DNA of 64,000 nt from Sulfurovaceae bacterium (lineage in GTDB: Bacteria; Campylobacterota; Campylobacteria; Campylobacterales; Sulfurovaceae), in NCBI GenBank assembly GCA_028714675.1, contig JAQTLV010000001.1, positions 103,507 through 167,506 of the forward strand. The letters run 5' to 3'. Positions 17,404-25,745 of the stretch are shown here, one piece after another. The notes under the pieces are model-generated. The model did no database searches and was not told where the DNA came from. It saw nothing but the letters and a program-made list of their open reading frames with translations. Each line of letters opens with the position of its first letter. Within the stretch, counting starts at the first letter, position 1. The position numbers and the translations under genes were made by a program.

Positions 17404-18275
17404 CTTTATCTTCTCATACTAAAAACCTCATAGTAGGTTCAGTATCAGGACAATCAAACACACAACTAACAACCAATGCTCTAGCTCCTTATGCATCTGC
17501 ACTTATAGGAGATACATTTGACCATACAGATGATCCAAACAAAGCAGCACAACTATTGTCACATGCAATACTTGGTGCTATCATAGCAAGAGCAAATGGA
17601 GGGAATGAATATTCAGGAGCCACATCAGCAGTAGTAAGTGAAGAAACATCTATGATATTGGCTAAAGAGTTATATCCTAATGCATTTGATGATAATGGTA
17701 ACTTTGATAGAAGTAAACTTAGTGAAGAACAAGCCAATGGTATATTGGCACTTAGTAGTGCTATCGGTGCATTTACATCTGGGCTTAGTGGCGGAAGTGT
17801 TTATGATGCTAGTGTAGGTGGGTTTATAGGACAGAATGCAGTGGAGGAGAATAATTTAAGCAAAGACGAGTTGGCATTAAAAAAATTTAGGATTGCAATG
17901 TGTCATGGAGAATCATTTTGTACCGGATATGAAATAATGAAATTTGATACACTATCAGACTATAATCAAATGCTAAGCGTTGGTAATGGAGCAGTTAATA
18001 TTTATAATGGATTAGATAATAGTATAACTAGAATGTGGAACAATAGCCCTTGGTACGCTAAAGGTACACTCATAACAGCTGGTGGAATAGTGCTTTTGCC
18101 GGCGGTTGAAATTGTTGGTGGAAGAACAATAAACTATGCTTATATGAATCCTGATAAGGTTTTATTAGGTTATGGGGTGATAGGAGTGTTAGATGGTGCT
18201 TATGGCGGTACAGCTCCAAATGACACAGCTAGTAGCTTGGGAAAACTTTTAAATGAATTAGGAATATTGCCATGA
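17379..18275 (+). CDS. Orphan CdiA C-terminal module with VENN pre-toxin domain
   Basis: A 298-residue ORF that corresponds only to the C-terminal end of a CdiA-like protein. Residues up to about 155 are the pre-toxin VENN region (SAIGAFTSGLSGG ... GGFIGQNAVEENNLS). The rest is a variable domain with two Cys (MCHGESFCTG) and two hydrophobic stretches (GTLITAGGIVLLPAVEIVGG and VLLGYGVIGVLDGAYGG), which hint at a membrane-active toxin. No signal peptide or TPS domain is present, so it cannot be secreted alone; it is a silent reservoir that recombination could place on a full-length exoprotein. The only start in frame is TTG at 17379 with AAGGAG 6 nt upstream, and it may not be used. It overlaps its immunity gene by 4 nt. 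Confidence 0.75.
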   Translation: MSCHLSFTPLSSHTKNLIVGSVSGQSNTQLTTNALAPYASALIGDTFDHTDDPNKAAQLLSHAILGAIIARANGGNEYSGATSAVVSEETSMILAKELYPNAFDDNGNFDRSKLSEEQANGILALSSAIGAFTSGLSGGSVYDASVGGFIGQNAVEENNLSKDELALKKFRIAMCHGESFCTGYEIMKFDTLSDYNQMLSVGNGAVNIYNGLDNSITRMWNNSPWYAKGTLITAGGIVLLPAVEIVGGRTINYAYMNPDKVLLGYGVIGVLDGAYGGTAPNDTASSLGKLLNELGILP

Positions 18276-18625
18276 TATATTCCAATAAATTTTTAAATTT
18301 TTTACTTGGTCTATTATCTGTTATTGTTGGAATAAAAATTATGTATACAAAAAAAATGTCCCAAGGCAATGGTGGCATGGGTGGTGGAGATATATTTCTT
18401 GGGAATACAGCATATATTATAGGTAGTATTTTTATTTTATTTGGCATGCTCGCATTATATTTTAATAAGAAATATCAAAAAGATATAGCTGTCAAATGCC
18501 CAAAATGCAAAGAAACATTTAACTACAAAGATACACTTAATGGCAAATGCCCACATTGTAAAGATGTGGATACAATAGAGTTAAAAGAGTATTATGATAA
18601 ATTTCCTGATGAAAAGAAGGAGTAA
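18272..18625 (+). CDS. Membrane protein with zinc ribbon, candidate immunity protein of the orphan toxin
   Basis: A 117-residue protein with two hydrophobic helices (FLNFLLGLLSVIVGIKIM and YIIGSIFILFGMLALYF) and a C-terminal zinc ribbon (CPKC ... CPHC, residues 75-96). It overlaps the toxin ORF by 4 nt (ATGA) and ends in KKE with its stop in the 37-bp repeat. Inner-membrane immunity proteins usually guard against pore-forming or membrane-entry toxins, which fits the hydrophobic toxin domain. The function is inferred from position; no family was recognised. Confidence 0.6.
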   Translation: MIYSNKFLNFLLGLLSVIVGIKIMYTKKMSQGNGGMGGGDIFLGNTAYIIGSIFILFGMLALYFNKKYQKDIAVKCPKCKETFNYKDTLNGKCPHCKDVDTIELKEYYDKFPDEKKE

Positions 18626-18653
18626 AACTTGAGTTGTCATCTTTCTTTTACTC
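18617..18653 (+). repeat. 37-bp module-end repeat, copy 2
   Basis: Exact copy of 17367-17403, 1250 bp downstream. Here AAG GAG TAA is the end of the immunity gene. The flanks differ from copy 1 on both sides, and the stem is shorter (GAGTAAAA/TTTTACTC, 8 bp). Two identical module ends could support homologous exchange or deletion of the toxin/immunity module between them. Confidence 0.9.
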
Positions 18654-18738
18654 TATCGCATTTTAATATAACCCACATTTAAACCTGAAGTGCAAAAGAC
18701 ATGAAAGAGAGAAATGAATTAATTGAAAAATGTAGATG

Positions 18739-18772
18739 ATACAAAAAAGCAACAATAGCTACTTTTTTGTAT
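18739..18772. terminator. Bidirectional terminator hairpin
   Basis: ATACAAAAAAG (18739-18749) pairs perfectly with CTTTTTTGTAT (18762-18772) around 12 nt. It lies between the end of the toxin region on the plus strand and the end of a minus-strand gene, with T-runs on both strands. Confidence 0.6.
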
Positions 18773-18786
18773 TTATAGAGTAAAAA

Positions 18787-19185
18787 CTAAAGCTTCATAC
18801 CTTTGAAAATATTATAATCATCTTCGCCTAAAATCTCTTTTTGATAAAAACTATAATTCGCTATCATGCCTGCGAGCATACCAAAAGCGATACGAAAACC
18901 TGTTGCAGCACTGTGTGAACCAAGTAATGATGCTATAATGCTAAGCACAACAAAGATACCAAGTAAAACTAATCCTTTTTTCCACATACCTTTTATAAAA
19001 AAGTAGATAAATGAAAAGAAAAATGCCCAAAAATTCATTCCTATGGTTATTCTTTCACCAAATGTTAACTGTTTAAAAGCATCTTTAAAAGTTTGTGTAT
19101 TTGGGGCTCCATTTTGTTTGAAAAAATCAAATCTTTTTGTCCAAGTTTCACTATATGGGTTTTCGTTAACTTCGTTTTCTGCCAT
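18787..19185 (-). CDS. DUF2628-type small membrane protein
   Basis: A 132-residue inner-membrane protein with an acidic N-terminus, a conserved soluble patch (TWTKRFDFF) and about three hydrophobic segments (residues 45-112, including FWAFFFSFIYFFIKGMWKKG). This layout, W-rich with FFF-x-x-YFF-x-KGMW-KKG, is that of the DUF2628 family, whose function is unknown. It is preceded by AAGGAGTAAT and stands alone, divergent from the next gene. Confidence 0.7.
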   Translation of the reverse strand: MAENEVNENPYSETWTKRFDFFKQNGAPNTQTFKDAFKQLTFGERITIGMNFWAFFFSFIYFFIKGMWKKGLVLLGIFVVLSIIASLLGSHSAATGFRIAFGMLAGMIANYSFYQKEILGEDDYNIFKGMKL

Positions 19186-19330
19186 TGGTATTACTCCTTA
19201 AATTATTTTTTATTTAGCCAACATTATACATTAATTTTATAATAAACATAACTATTTATCATTAAAAATATATATTCAAGAGGATTATATATTTCAATTG
19301 GTATGCCAATGCTTTTTGAAATATTTTTTG

Positions 19331-19336
19331 TATAAT
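19331..19336 (+). promoter_or_regulatory. Candidate -10 box
   Basis: TATAAT 30 bp before the start of the 202-residue membrane-anchored protein, after an AT-rich tract. Confidence 0.4.
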
Positions 19337-19365
19337 AAGTCTATCGAAATAAATGTGGAGCAAAA

Positions 19366-19974
19366 ATGGGTGGTTTAAAAACTATACTAAAGATGGCATT
19401 CATTGTTTTGTTGGCATTTTTGCTTTTGCGCTCTTGTGAAAACAGAAAATCATATCCAACACAGCCATCCCAAGCGATACAACTCGAACCAATACAAAAA
19501 TCTCCAAGTAAAAAAACTTTTGCATTTAAAGGATATACCATTACTCCTTTGGCTGATTTTGAAATTACAGCAAAGATTTTATCTCGTGAAAAATACTATT
19601 TGGGCGAAGAATCAGATATCTCCCCTATTGATTTGGTATTGGGCTGGGGGCGTATGGCAGATGACAATGTGCTAAAAACCATTAGCATCTCTCAATCAAA
19701 TCGTTGGTATTATTGGGAAACCAAAGAATTGCCCATACCTCAAAGAGAAATAGAAACACATAGTGCAAATATGCACATGATTCCTCAAGATGATAGATTG
19801 AAATCTGTATTACTCAATGCAAAAAAAGGTGATATTGTCAATATCAAAGGAGCATTGGTAAGAGTTGACAAGGGTGACAATTGGCATTGGCAAAGTTCAT
19901 TAAGCAGAGATGATACTGGTGATGGAGCTTGTGAAGTTATTTTTGTTGAATCTGCAAATATAGAACATTTATAA
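19366..19974 (+). CDS. Membrane-anchored conserved hypothetical protein
   Basis: Unrecognised 202-residue protein. One N-terminal helix (MAFIVLLAFLLLRSC) anchors it, followed by a periplasmic domain. The core has features of a conserved family: SPIDLVLGWGRMAD near residue 88, RWYYWET near 112, SANMHMIP near 130 and a DNWHWQSSLSRDDTGDGACE segment near 172. The HWQSS-x-x-S-x-D-x-x-x-GAC pattern recurs, from memory, in membrane-bound hypothetical proteins of other proteobacteria. It stands alone with its own promoter; no function can be given. Confidence 0.75.
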   Translation: MGGLKTILKMAFIVLLAFLLLRSCENRKSYPTQPSQAIQLEPIQKSPSKKTFAFKGYTITPLADFEITAKILSREKYYLGEESDISPIDLVLGWGRMADDNVLKTISISQSNRWYYWETKELPIPQREIETHSANMHMIPQDDRLKSVLLNAKKGDIVNIKGALVRVDKGDNWHWQSSLSRDDTGDGACEVIFVESANIEHL

Positions 19975-20003
19975 AATAGTTTCCTTTTTTCTTATAAAAA
20001 AGT

Positions 20004-20009
20004 TATAAT
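20004..20009 (+). promoter_or_regulatory. Candidate -10 box
   Basis: TATAAT 28 bp before the start of the repeat protein, with AAGG as ribosome site at 20027-20030. Confidence 0.35.
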
Positions 20010-20036
20010 TTTAAAAATTTATCAACAAGGCATTTT

Positions 20037-21128
20037 ATGAAAAAAATACTTTTTTTATTTTCCACCATTATATTTTTAATGACAAATTTGTATGCAGATA
20101 AAACATACCAACAAGAACAATTAGCAATCGCTATGTACAGCAAAGGTTATGACCTTGGGGAAATTGATAAATACAAAGAGGCTATTGTGGTTTTTGATAA
20201 GCTTATAGCAAAATTTAAAAACTCTAAAAATGAAAAAATAAGAGAACAAGTAGCTTTTGCAATGTATAGCAAAGCTTATGACCTTGGAGAACTTAGTAAA
20301 TATAAAGAAGCGATTAGGGCTTACGACAAATTGGTAGAAAAATTCAAAAATTCAAAAAATGATGAAATAGTAGAACAGGTAGCTATGGCAATGTATAGCA
20401 AAGCTTATAATCTTGGAGAGCTTGGTAAAAACAAAGAGTCAATTGAAGCTTGTGATAAGCTTATAGAGAAATACAAAAACTATCAAAATGAAGTTGTACA
20501 AGGAGAAGTAGCAAAGGCGATATACAGTAAAGGTTATGACATTGGAAATTTTGGAAAACATGAAGAGGCAATTGAGGTTTATGATGGACTCATAGCAAAA
20601 TTCAAAAATTCCCAAAATGAAAAAATACAAGAACAAGTAGTAATGGCTATGTATAGTAAAAGTTACGAGTTTGGAGAACTTGGTAAACACAAAGAGGCAA
20701 TTGAGGTTTGCGATGAACTTATAGCACTATATAAAGATCATCAAAATGAGACCATACAAGGAGAGGTAGCAAAGGCTATATGCAATAAAGGTTATGAGCT
20801 TGGAGAGCTTGGAAAATATAAAGAATCAATAAAAGTATATGATGAACTAATGGCGATGTCCAAAGACTCTCAAAATGAAGTGGTGCAAGAACAAGTAGCA
20901 ATGGCTATGTACAACAGAGGTTATGACTTTGGAGAACTTGGCAAAAAGAAAGAGGCAATCAAGGCATACGATGAGCTTATAGAAAAATTTCAATATCACA
21001 AAAATAGTGCTATACAAGAACAAGTGGCAAAAGCTATAAATAGCAAAGGCTATGAACTTGGGGAGCTTGGAAATCACAAAGAAGCAGTCAAAACATATGA
21101 TGGACTTATAGAAAAATTTAAAGATTAA
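20037..21128 (+). CDS. Exported TPR-like repeat protein
   Basis: A 363-residue protein with signal peptide (MKKILFLFSTIIFLMTNLYA) and about seven and a half tandem repeats of 43 residues. The consensus is Y-S-K-G-Y-x-L-G-E-L-G-K-x-K-E-A-I-x-x-Y-D-x-L-I-x-K-F-K followed by N-E-x-x-Q-E-Q-V-A-x-A-M. The helical pattern is that of tetratricopeptide (tol-pal YbgF-like) repeats with an enlarged unit. The repeats are close copies at DNA level, so unit number may vary among strains. It is probably a periplasmic scaffold; partners are unknown, and neither neighbour belongs to an obvious pathway. Confidence 0.85.
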   Translation: MKKILFLFSTIIFLMTNLYADKTYQQEQLAIAMYSKGYDLGEIDKYKEAIVVFDKLIAKFKNSKNEKIREQVAFAMYSKAYDLGELSKYKEAIRAYDKLVEKFKNSKNDEIVEQVAMAMYSKAYNLGELGKNKESIEACDKLIEKYKNYQNEVVQGEVAKAIYSKGYDIGNFGKHEEAIEVYDGLIAKFKNSQNEKIQEQVVMAMYSKSYEFGELGKHKEAIEVCDELIALYKDHQNETIQGEVAKAICNKGYELGELGKYKESIKVYDELMAMSKDSQNEVVQEQVAMAMYNRGYDFGELGKKKEAIKAYDELIEKFQYHKNSAIQEQVAKAINSKGYELGELGNHKEAVKTYDGLIEKFKD

Positions 21129-21251
21129 AATAAAAATTACATATACAATAATATACTCTAGACAATAAGACGATAGATAACTATGATATTTTAGTCGTTT
21201 TTTAGCTCTTTGGTTATATCATTATGCTAAATTCTATCAAAGGAGCATTTT

Positions 21252-22205
21252 GTGTTAAAGTGTTATGTTAAAACTGGACATAGACTTGAAATCATAAAAA
21301 GTCTTGAAATGCTTCAAGAAGAAAAACAACAAAAAAATGTTGTATGGATAGATATGCTTCGTCCCACTAGAAAAGAGGTCTTAGAGATAGAAGATATGTT
21401 TGGTATCACATTCCCTACCAAACAAGAGAGTGAAGAGATAGAAATAAGTTCTAGATATTGGGAAGAGAATGATAGAATAGAGATAAATAGTTACTTTTTA
21501 ATATCCAATGAATCAAATCCATACAATGAAACCGTATCTTTTGTTTTGCAAAAAAAACTTCTTTTTTCCATAAGATATAAAGAGTTAAATACATTTGATG
21601 AGTTTAGTAAACGATTTTTGTCAACTCCAAAAGAATTTAAAAATGGATTTGAGATATTTTCTCAAATTCTAGATATTAGAATAGATGCAGATGCAGATGC
21701 TATTGAAAATCTATCAAAAGAAGTCGTCAAATTAAGACGACATGTGTTTTCGGACTATACAAATGAAGACGAAGAGATATTGGAAAAAATCTCCATATTT
21801 GAAGATTTGAATATGAAAATTAGAGAAAATTTGACAGATAAACAAAGAATATTGACATCTCTTTTGAAATCAACAGAATATAGATTGCAAACCGATGATT
21901 TACTAATTATGCTCAAAGATATAAAGTCTCTTATAGAACATACTGATTTTAACTTCGATCGACTTGACTACTTGCAAAGTATATTTTTGGGTATGCTTAA
22001 CATAGAACAAAATAAGACCGTTAAAATCTTTACAATTGTAAATGTTATCTTTTTGCCACCAACATTAATTGCAAGTATATATGGAATGAATTTTCAGTTT
22101 ATGCCAGAGTTGGGATGGAAATATGGATATGCAATAGCTGCTTTATTGATGATTTTATCTTCTGTAACCCCTTTGTATATATTTAAGAAAAAAGGCTGGA
22201 TGTAG
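21252..22205 (+). CDS. corA: CorA family magnesium/divalent cation transporter
   Basis: Inner-membrane Mg2+ channel of 317 residues: an N-terminal cytoplasmic alpha/beta domain, a long helical stalk (about 150-255) and two C-terminal transmembrane helices. The signature GMN is present in IASIYGMNFQFMPELGW, and the chain ends in a basic tail (IFKKKGWM). The start is GTG at 21252, with AAGGAG about 7 nt upstream. The DedA gene starts two bases after the stop, so both are co-transcribed. Confidence 0.95.
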   Translation: MLKCYVKTGHRLEIIKSLEMLQEEKQQKNVVWIDMLRPTRKEVLEIEDMFGITFPTKQESEEIEISSRYWEENDRIEINSYFLISNESNPYNETVSFVLQKKLLFSIRYKELNTFDEFSKRFLSTPKEFKNGFEIFSQILDIRIDADADAIENLSKEVVKLRRHVFSDYTNEDEEILEKISIFEDLNMKIRENLTDKQRILTSLLKSTEYRLQTDDLLIMLKDIKSLIEHTDFNFDRLDYLQSIFLGMLNIEQNKTVKIFTIVNVIFLPPTLIASIYGMNFQFMPELGWKYGYAIAALLMILSSVTPLYIFKKKGWM

Positions 22206-22207
22206 TT

Positions 22208-22876
22208 TTGAACATTTTTTTTAAATGGCTTCAAGCTAATTCAGGCAAATTACTATTTGCCACAGTATCTATTTTTATAGTTTTTCTAATATACACTCTA
22301 AATAATGTTCCAGTAAGTGGACTTGAAAATAAGCTTTTATATCTATTAAAGAAATATGGATATGTGATACTTTTTATTTGGAGTATACTAGAAGGAGAGA
22401 TGGGGCTTGTTATGGGGGGGCTTCTTTGTCATTCTGGGGATTTGAATCTGGCAATCGCGATATTTGTTGCTGGACTTGGTGGGTTTGTGGGAGATCAAAT
22501 ATATTTTTATATAGGAAGATATAATAAAGAATACATTGCTAAAAAATTTCCCCACCATAGCCGTAAATTTGCACTCGCCACGCTTCTGCTTAGAAAATAT
22601 GGAATGGGGATTGTATTTATACAAAGATATATGTATGGAATGAGAACAGTTATACCAATAGCAATAGGATTAACAGGATATAGCTCCAAAAAATTCGCAA
22701 TCGTTAATCTTATAAGTGCTTGGTGTTGGGCAGCGCTTACTATAGTGCCTGTTTGGTATTTTGGTAAAGAGATAATAGATTTATTCCATAAATTATTGGC
22801 AAATTGGTATTATGTTTTGCCAATCGTTGTTATAATTTTATTTTTTATTTATAAAAAAATCAAAAAAAACTATTAA
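22208..22876 (+). CDS. DedA family membrane protein
   Basis: A polytopic inner-membrane protein of 222 residues in the DedA/SNARE-associated family, now linked to flipping of undecaprenyl phosphate or phospholipids. Family features seen are the acidic ILEGEMGLVMGG region (about 62-72), the GDQIYFYIGR motif near 95 and the conserved Arg in FIQRYMYGMRTVIPI. The start is TTG at 22208, two bases after corA, which implies coupled translation. It converges on mlaD with a 4-bp gap. Confidence 0.85.
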   Translation: MNIFFKWLQANSGKLLFATVSIFIVFLIYTLNNVPVSGLENKLLYLLKKYGYVILFIWSILEGEMGLVMGGLLCHSGDLNLAIAIFVAGLGGFVGDQIYFYIGRYNKEYIAKKFPHHSRKFALATLLLRKYGMGIVFIQRYMYGMRTVIPIAIGLTGYSSKKFAIVNLISAWCWAALTIVPVWYFGKEIIDLFHKLLANWYYVLPIVVIILFFIYKKIKKNY

Positions 22877-22880
22877 AGTA

Positions 22881-23732
22881 TTATTTACCCCAAATAATAC
22901 TACTAGGTTTCTCTTCTAATTGTTTGCCTAACTTGTCATAAGTTTCTACAGTTTTATGCATTTCATCAATTAGAGCATTTGTTTTGGTTAAAGTTTCTTG
23001 ATTTATAGTATTCATAGCAGTATCACTTTTATCTAAAAGTTTTTCTGTTTTTTTCATAACCACATCAAATTTTTTAGCACTATTTTGTACTGCCGTACTT
23101 GCATCACCAACTTTATCAATATTTTTAGATGTTTTCACTATCAACGCATTAAGTTCTAGTCTAGTTTGTTTTAAATCATTTGTTGCTTGTGCTAAATTTT
23201 CTAAAGTTTTTTCTATATTTTTACTATTTTTTTCATTTAAAACTCTGTTTAGTCCATCAAGAAGTATTACAGATTTTTCGCTCAAAGTCGCGATGCTATC
23301 TGTGATTAGTGTAATTTGTGATTTTTTTGATTCTATAACTCTTTTGCCATCAGAACCAGCTTTTAAAATAGGCGCTTTATTTGTTCCACCAGATAATTCT
23401 ATAAATGTGAGCCCAGTAAGACCAAAAACTTTTAATTCAGCTTTAGTGTCTGTTTTTATAGGCGTTGCGTTTTTTACCTTCATGGTTATTTCAACTTCTT
23501 CGCTGTTTTTTGGGTTAATTTTAATAGAACTAATTTGTCCAACATCAACACCCATATATCTTACTGTTGAATCATCTTGTATGCCAGCTACTGACTCTCT
23601 CATATAGACTGTATAATTGGTATAATTACCACTAGTTCCAATTTGCCCCATCCAAATCAAGAATGTTACTATTCCAGCTACCAATGATAAAACAAAAAAA
23701 CCAATCAAAAATGTATTATTCTTGCCTTCCAT
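22881..23732 (-). CDS. mlaD: MCE-domain lipid-binding protein (MlaD family)
   Basis: Substrate-binding component of the Mla-type phospholipid ABC transporter. It has an N-terminal transmembrane anchor (residues 8-28), one MCE domain (about 38-118, with VRYMGVDVGQISSIKINP), then a long helical, Lys-rich coiled-coil region to the C-terminus. It is the last gene of mlaE-mlaF-mlaD on the minus strand, 14 bp after mlaF. Full length (283) is in the range for Campylobacterota. It maintains outer-membrane lipid asymmetry by analogy with E. coli MlaD. Confidence 0.88.
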   Translation of the reverse strand: MEGKNNTFLIGFFVLSLVAGIVTFLIWMGQIGTSGNYTNYTVYMRESVAGIQDDSTVRYMGVDVGQISSIKINPKNSEEVEITMKVKNATPIKTDTKAELKVFGLTGLTFIELSGGTNKAPILKAGSDGKRVIESKKSQITLITDSIATLSEKSVILLDGLNRVLNEKNSKNIEKTLENLAQATNDLKQTRLELNALIVKTSKNIDKVGDASTAVQNSAKKFDVVMKKTEKLLDKSDTAMNTINQETLTKTNALIDEMHKTVETYDKLGKQLEEKPSSIIWGK

Positions 23733-23746
23733 GTATGTAAACTCCT

Positions 23747-24499
23747 TTAAGTTTTATTGTTATAGTCTAATTTAGTAAAAAATTTTGTTACAAGCGGGTT
23801 CGTGGATATTTTTACCTGTTCTAAATTTCCTTCAATCAAACTTTTTCCATCACCTATTATGACCATACGATCTAAAACAGTTTGAATTGAGTCAGGATCA
23901 TGCGTTATCATTATAACAGTAAGTCCTAACATATTCCTCAAGTTTACAATTAGCTCATCAAAAGCTCTAGCGCCTATTGGATCTAAGCCACTTGTAGGCT
24001 CATCTAAAAATAGTATTTTTGGATCCATAGCCAATGCTCTAGCCAACGATGCTCTCTTCTTCATCCCCCCAGATAATTCTCTAGGATACAAATTAGCAGT
24101 ATAATCAGGGAGACCAACCATTCTAATCTTTAGTCTAATTATATCATTTATCAGGGCGGGGGATAGATTTGTGTGTTCTTTTAATATTACTTCAATATTT
24201 TCTGCAACCGTTAAAGATGTAAAAAGTGCTCCAGATTGAAATAATACACCCCATTTTAGTCTTAGCATATTCGAAACCTCATCGGTTATGTGACCTAAGT
24301 CATATCCCAAAATTTCTATATTTCCTTTTTGAAATTTTCCAAGTAGTGTCATAGCTCTAAGTACAGTACTTTTCCCACTACCACTACCCCCTAGAATTCC
24401 AAAAATTTCTCCTTCATTTACACTAAAAGAAAGCCCATCATGAATAATTCTTCCACCAAGTATAGTTACTAAATCTTTCACTTTTACTAATAGCTTCAT
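23747..24499 (-). CDS. mlaF: Mla ABC transporter ATPase
   Basis: Cytoplasmic ATPase of the lipid transporter, 250 residues. It contains Walker A (ILGGSGSGKST), the signature (RELSGGMKKRASLARAL) with the GMKKR variant typical of MlaF, Walker B (ILFLDEPTSGLDP) and the switch His (MITHD). It starts directly after the MlaE stop, and mlaD follows. Confidence 0.93.
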   Translation of the reverse strand: MKLLVKVKDLVTILGGRIIHDGLSFSVNEGEIFGILGGSGSGKSTVLRAMTLLGKFQKGNIEILGYDLGHITDEVSNMLRLKWGVLFQSGALFTSLTVAENIEVILKEHTNLSPALINDIIRLKIRMVGLPDYTANLYPRELSGGMKKRASLARALAMDPKILFLDEPTSGLDPIGARAFDELIVNLRNMLGLTVIMITHDPDSIQTVLDRMVIIGDGKSLIEGNLEQVKISTNPLVTKFFTKLDYNNKT

Positions 24500-25618
24500 T
24501 TATATATCCATTCTAGTAAGTATTATGGAGAAAATAGCATCACAAAAAATTACAGCAAAAATCGAATCTACAACACTGCGAGTTGTAAAGATGCCTATAC
24601 TTTGAGAATCCCCAGTTACCTGAAATCCTCTATAGCAACCAATTGTTGCAATAATAAGTGCAAAAAAAGGTGCTTTTACCATGCCAATATAAAAATGCTT
24701 CAACGCAAATGCTTCATATAATCTTTGAGCAAATGCATGATATGATATGCCTAACTGTAGATTTGCTACAAACGCACCTCCTACCATAGCTATCATATCT
24801 GCAAAAAAAACAAGTAATGGCATAGCAAAAATAAGACCTATTATCCGAGGCAAGACAATAAATCTAAAAGGCTCAAACCCTAAAACTCTCATAGCATCAA
24901 GCTCTTCTGTAATTTTCATTACCCCTATCTGAGCAGTATATGAAGATCCACTTCTTCCAGCAACAATTATAGCTGTTATAAGAGGAACAAGCTCACGCAT
25001 GGATGAGATAGAAATCATATCAACAATAAAGATATTTGCCCCAATTTTTTCGATTTGTACACCAACTTGATATGCTATAACAAGTCCAACTAAAAAGGCA
25101 CTAAGACCTACTATGCCAACAGCTTTTGCTCCAGTTTGTTCAACTTGCTTCCCCACTTCTTTAGCTCTCCACAAAAGTGGATTGAGAAATTCTTTAAATA
25201 TATTAAGTGTTATCTCTCCAAAAAAGCCAACAAATAAAACAAATCCATCAATCAATGACCTAAAAGGACTCTCCGGTTTTTTTTCTATAGGCGTAGACTC
25301 CGGAATAACAGGCGTATCAAAAATAGCAACAAACTCACGAAGTTTTTTAAATATTATACTCTCTATATCGGGCTTGTCTATTTTGATTTTTTGTAAAAAC
25401 TCTCTAATAACTAACATACCAATAGTATCAATATATTCTATTTTAGACGCATCTACTTTTTTTATTGATTGTGCATTAAGATTTTGAAGTTGTGTTTGTA
25501 GCACATTGGCGTTTGTAATTTGCCATTCCCCTGATAAAAATAGCGTTTTAGTCTCTCTTTCTAAATATACCATTTTTTGTGACAATGTATTTGTATCTAC
25601 CGTATTGACTTTTTGCAC
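24500..25618 (-). CDS. mlaE: Mla ABC transporter permease with N-terminal STAS domain
   Basis: MlaE-type permease of 372 residues. Residues 15-105 form a STAS domain (VDASKIEYIDTIGMLVIREF), which in E. coli is the separate protein MlaB; here it is fused to the permease. The MlaE domain (about 150-372) has five to six helices and the family block SSMRELVPLITAIIVAGRSG. It is the first gene of the operon. The fusion means no separate mlaB is needed, as in many delta- and epsilonproteobacteria. Confidence 0.92.
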   Translation of the reverse strand: MQKVNTVDTNTLSQKMVYLERETKTLFLSGEWQITNANVLQTQLQNLNAQSIKKVDASKIEYIDTIGMLVIREFLQKIKIDKPDIESIIFKKLREFVAIFDTPVIPESTPIEKKPESPFRSLIDGFVLFVGFFGEITLNIFKEFLNPLLWRAKEVGKQVEQTGAKAVGIVGLSAFLVGLVIAYQVGVQIEKIGANIFIVDMISISSMRELVPLITAIIVAGRSGSSYTAQIGVMKITEELDAMRVLGFEPFRFIVLPRIIGLIFAMPLLVFFADMIAMVGGAFVANLQLGISYHAFAQRLYEAFALKHFYIGMVKAPFFALIIATIGCYRGFQVTGDSQSIGIFTTRSVVDSIFAVIFCDAIFSIILTRMDI

Positions 25619-25745
25619 TTTTGTCCTCTACTTAGAATAGGTCATTTTAGCATTATTTTATTGTAAAACAAATACATTAACAAGCGTTTAAACAGTTTTT
25701 GACTAAAATTGACAATAACCTTTGAAAAAAATACAAGGAACCAAT

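Noticed and set aside
17367-18653. Reading the 37-bp repeats as integron attC sites or phage attachment sites
   Set aside because: No integrase is present, the core lacks the paired attC boxes, and the repeats begin at the ends of coding frames, which fits module ends with terminators better.
20100-21128. Regularly spaced repeats that could suggest a CRISPR array
   Set aside because: The period is 129 bp, in frame, and encodes an ordered TPR-like protein; there are no constant repeat and variable spacer parts and no cas genes.
21128-21251. Possible terminator between the repeat protein and corA
   Set aside because: The only paired bases near the T-run (around 21165-21205) are interrupted by mismatches, so no stem could be supported.
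25722-25745. TTG start giving eight more residues to the small channel partner
   Set aside because: AAGGA precedes the ATG at 25746 at proper distance and nothing precedes the TTG.
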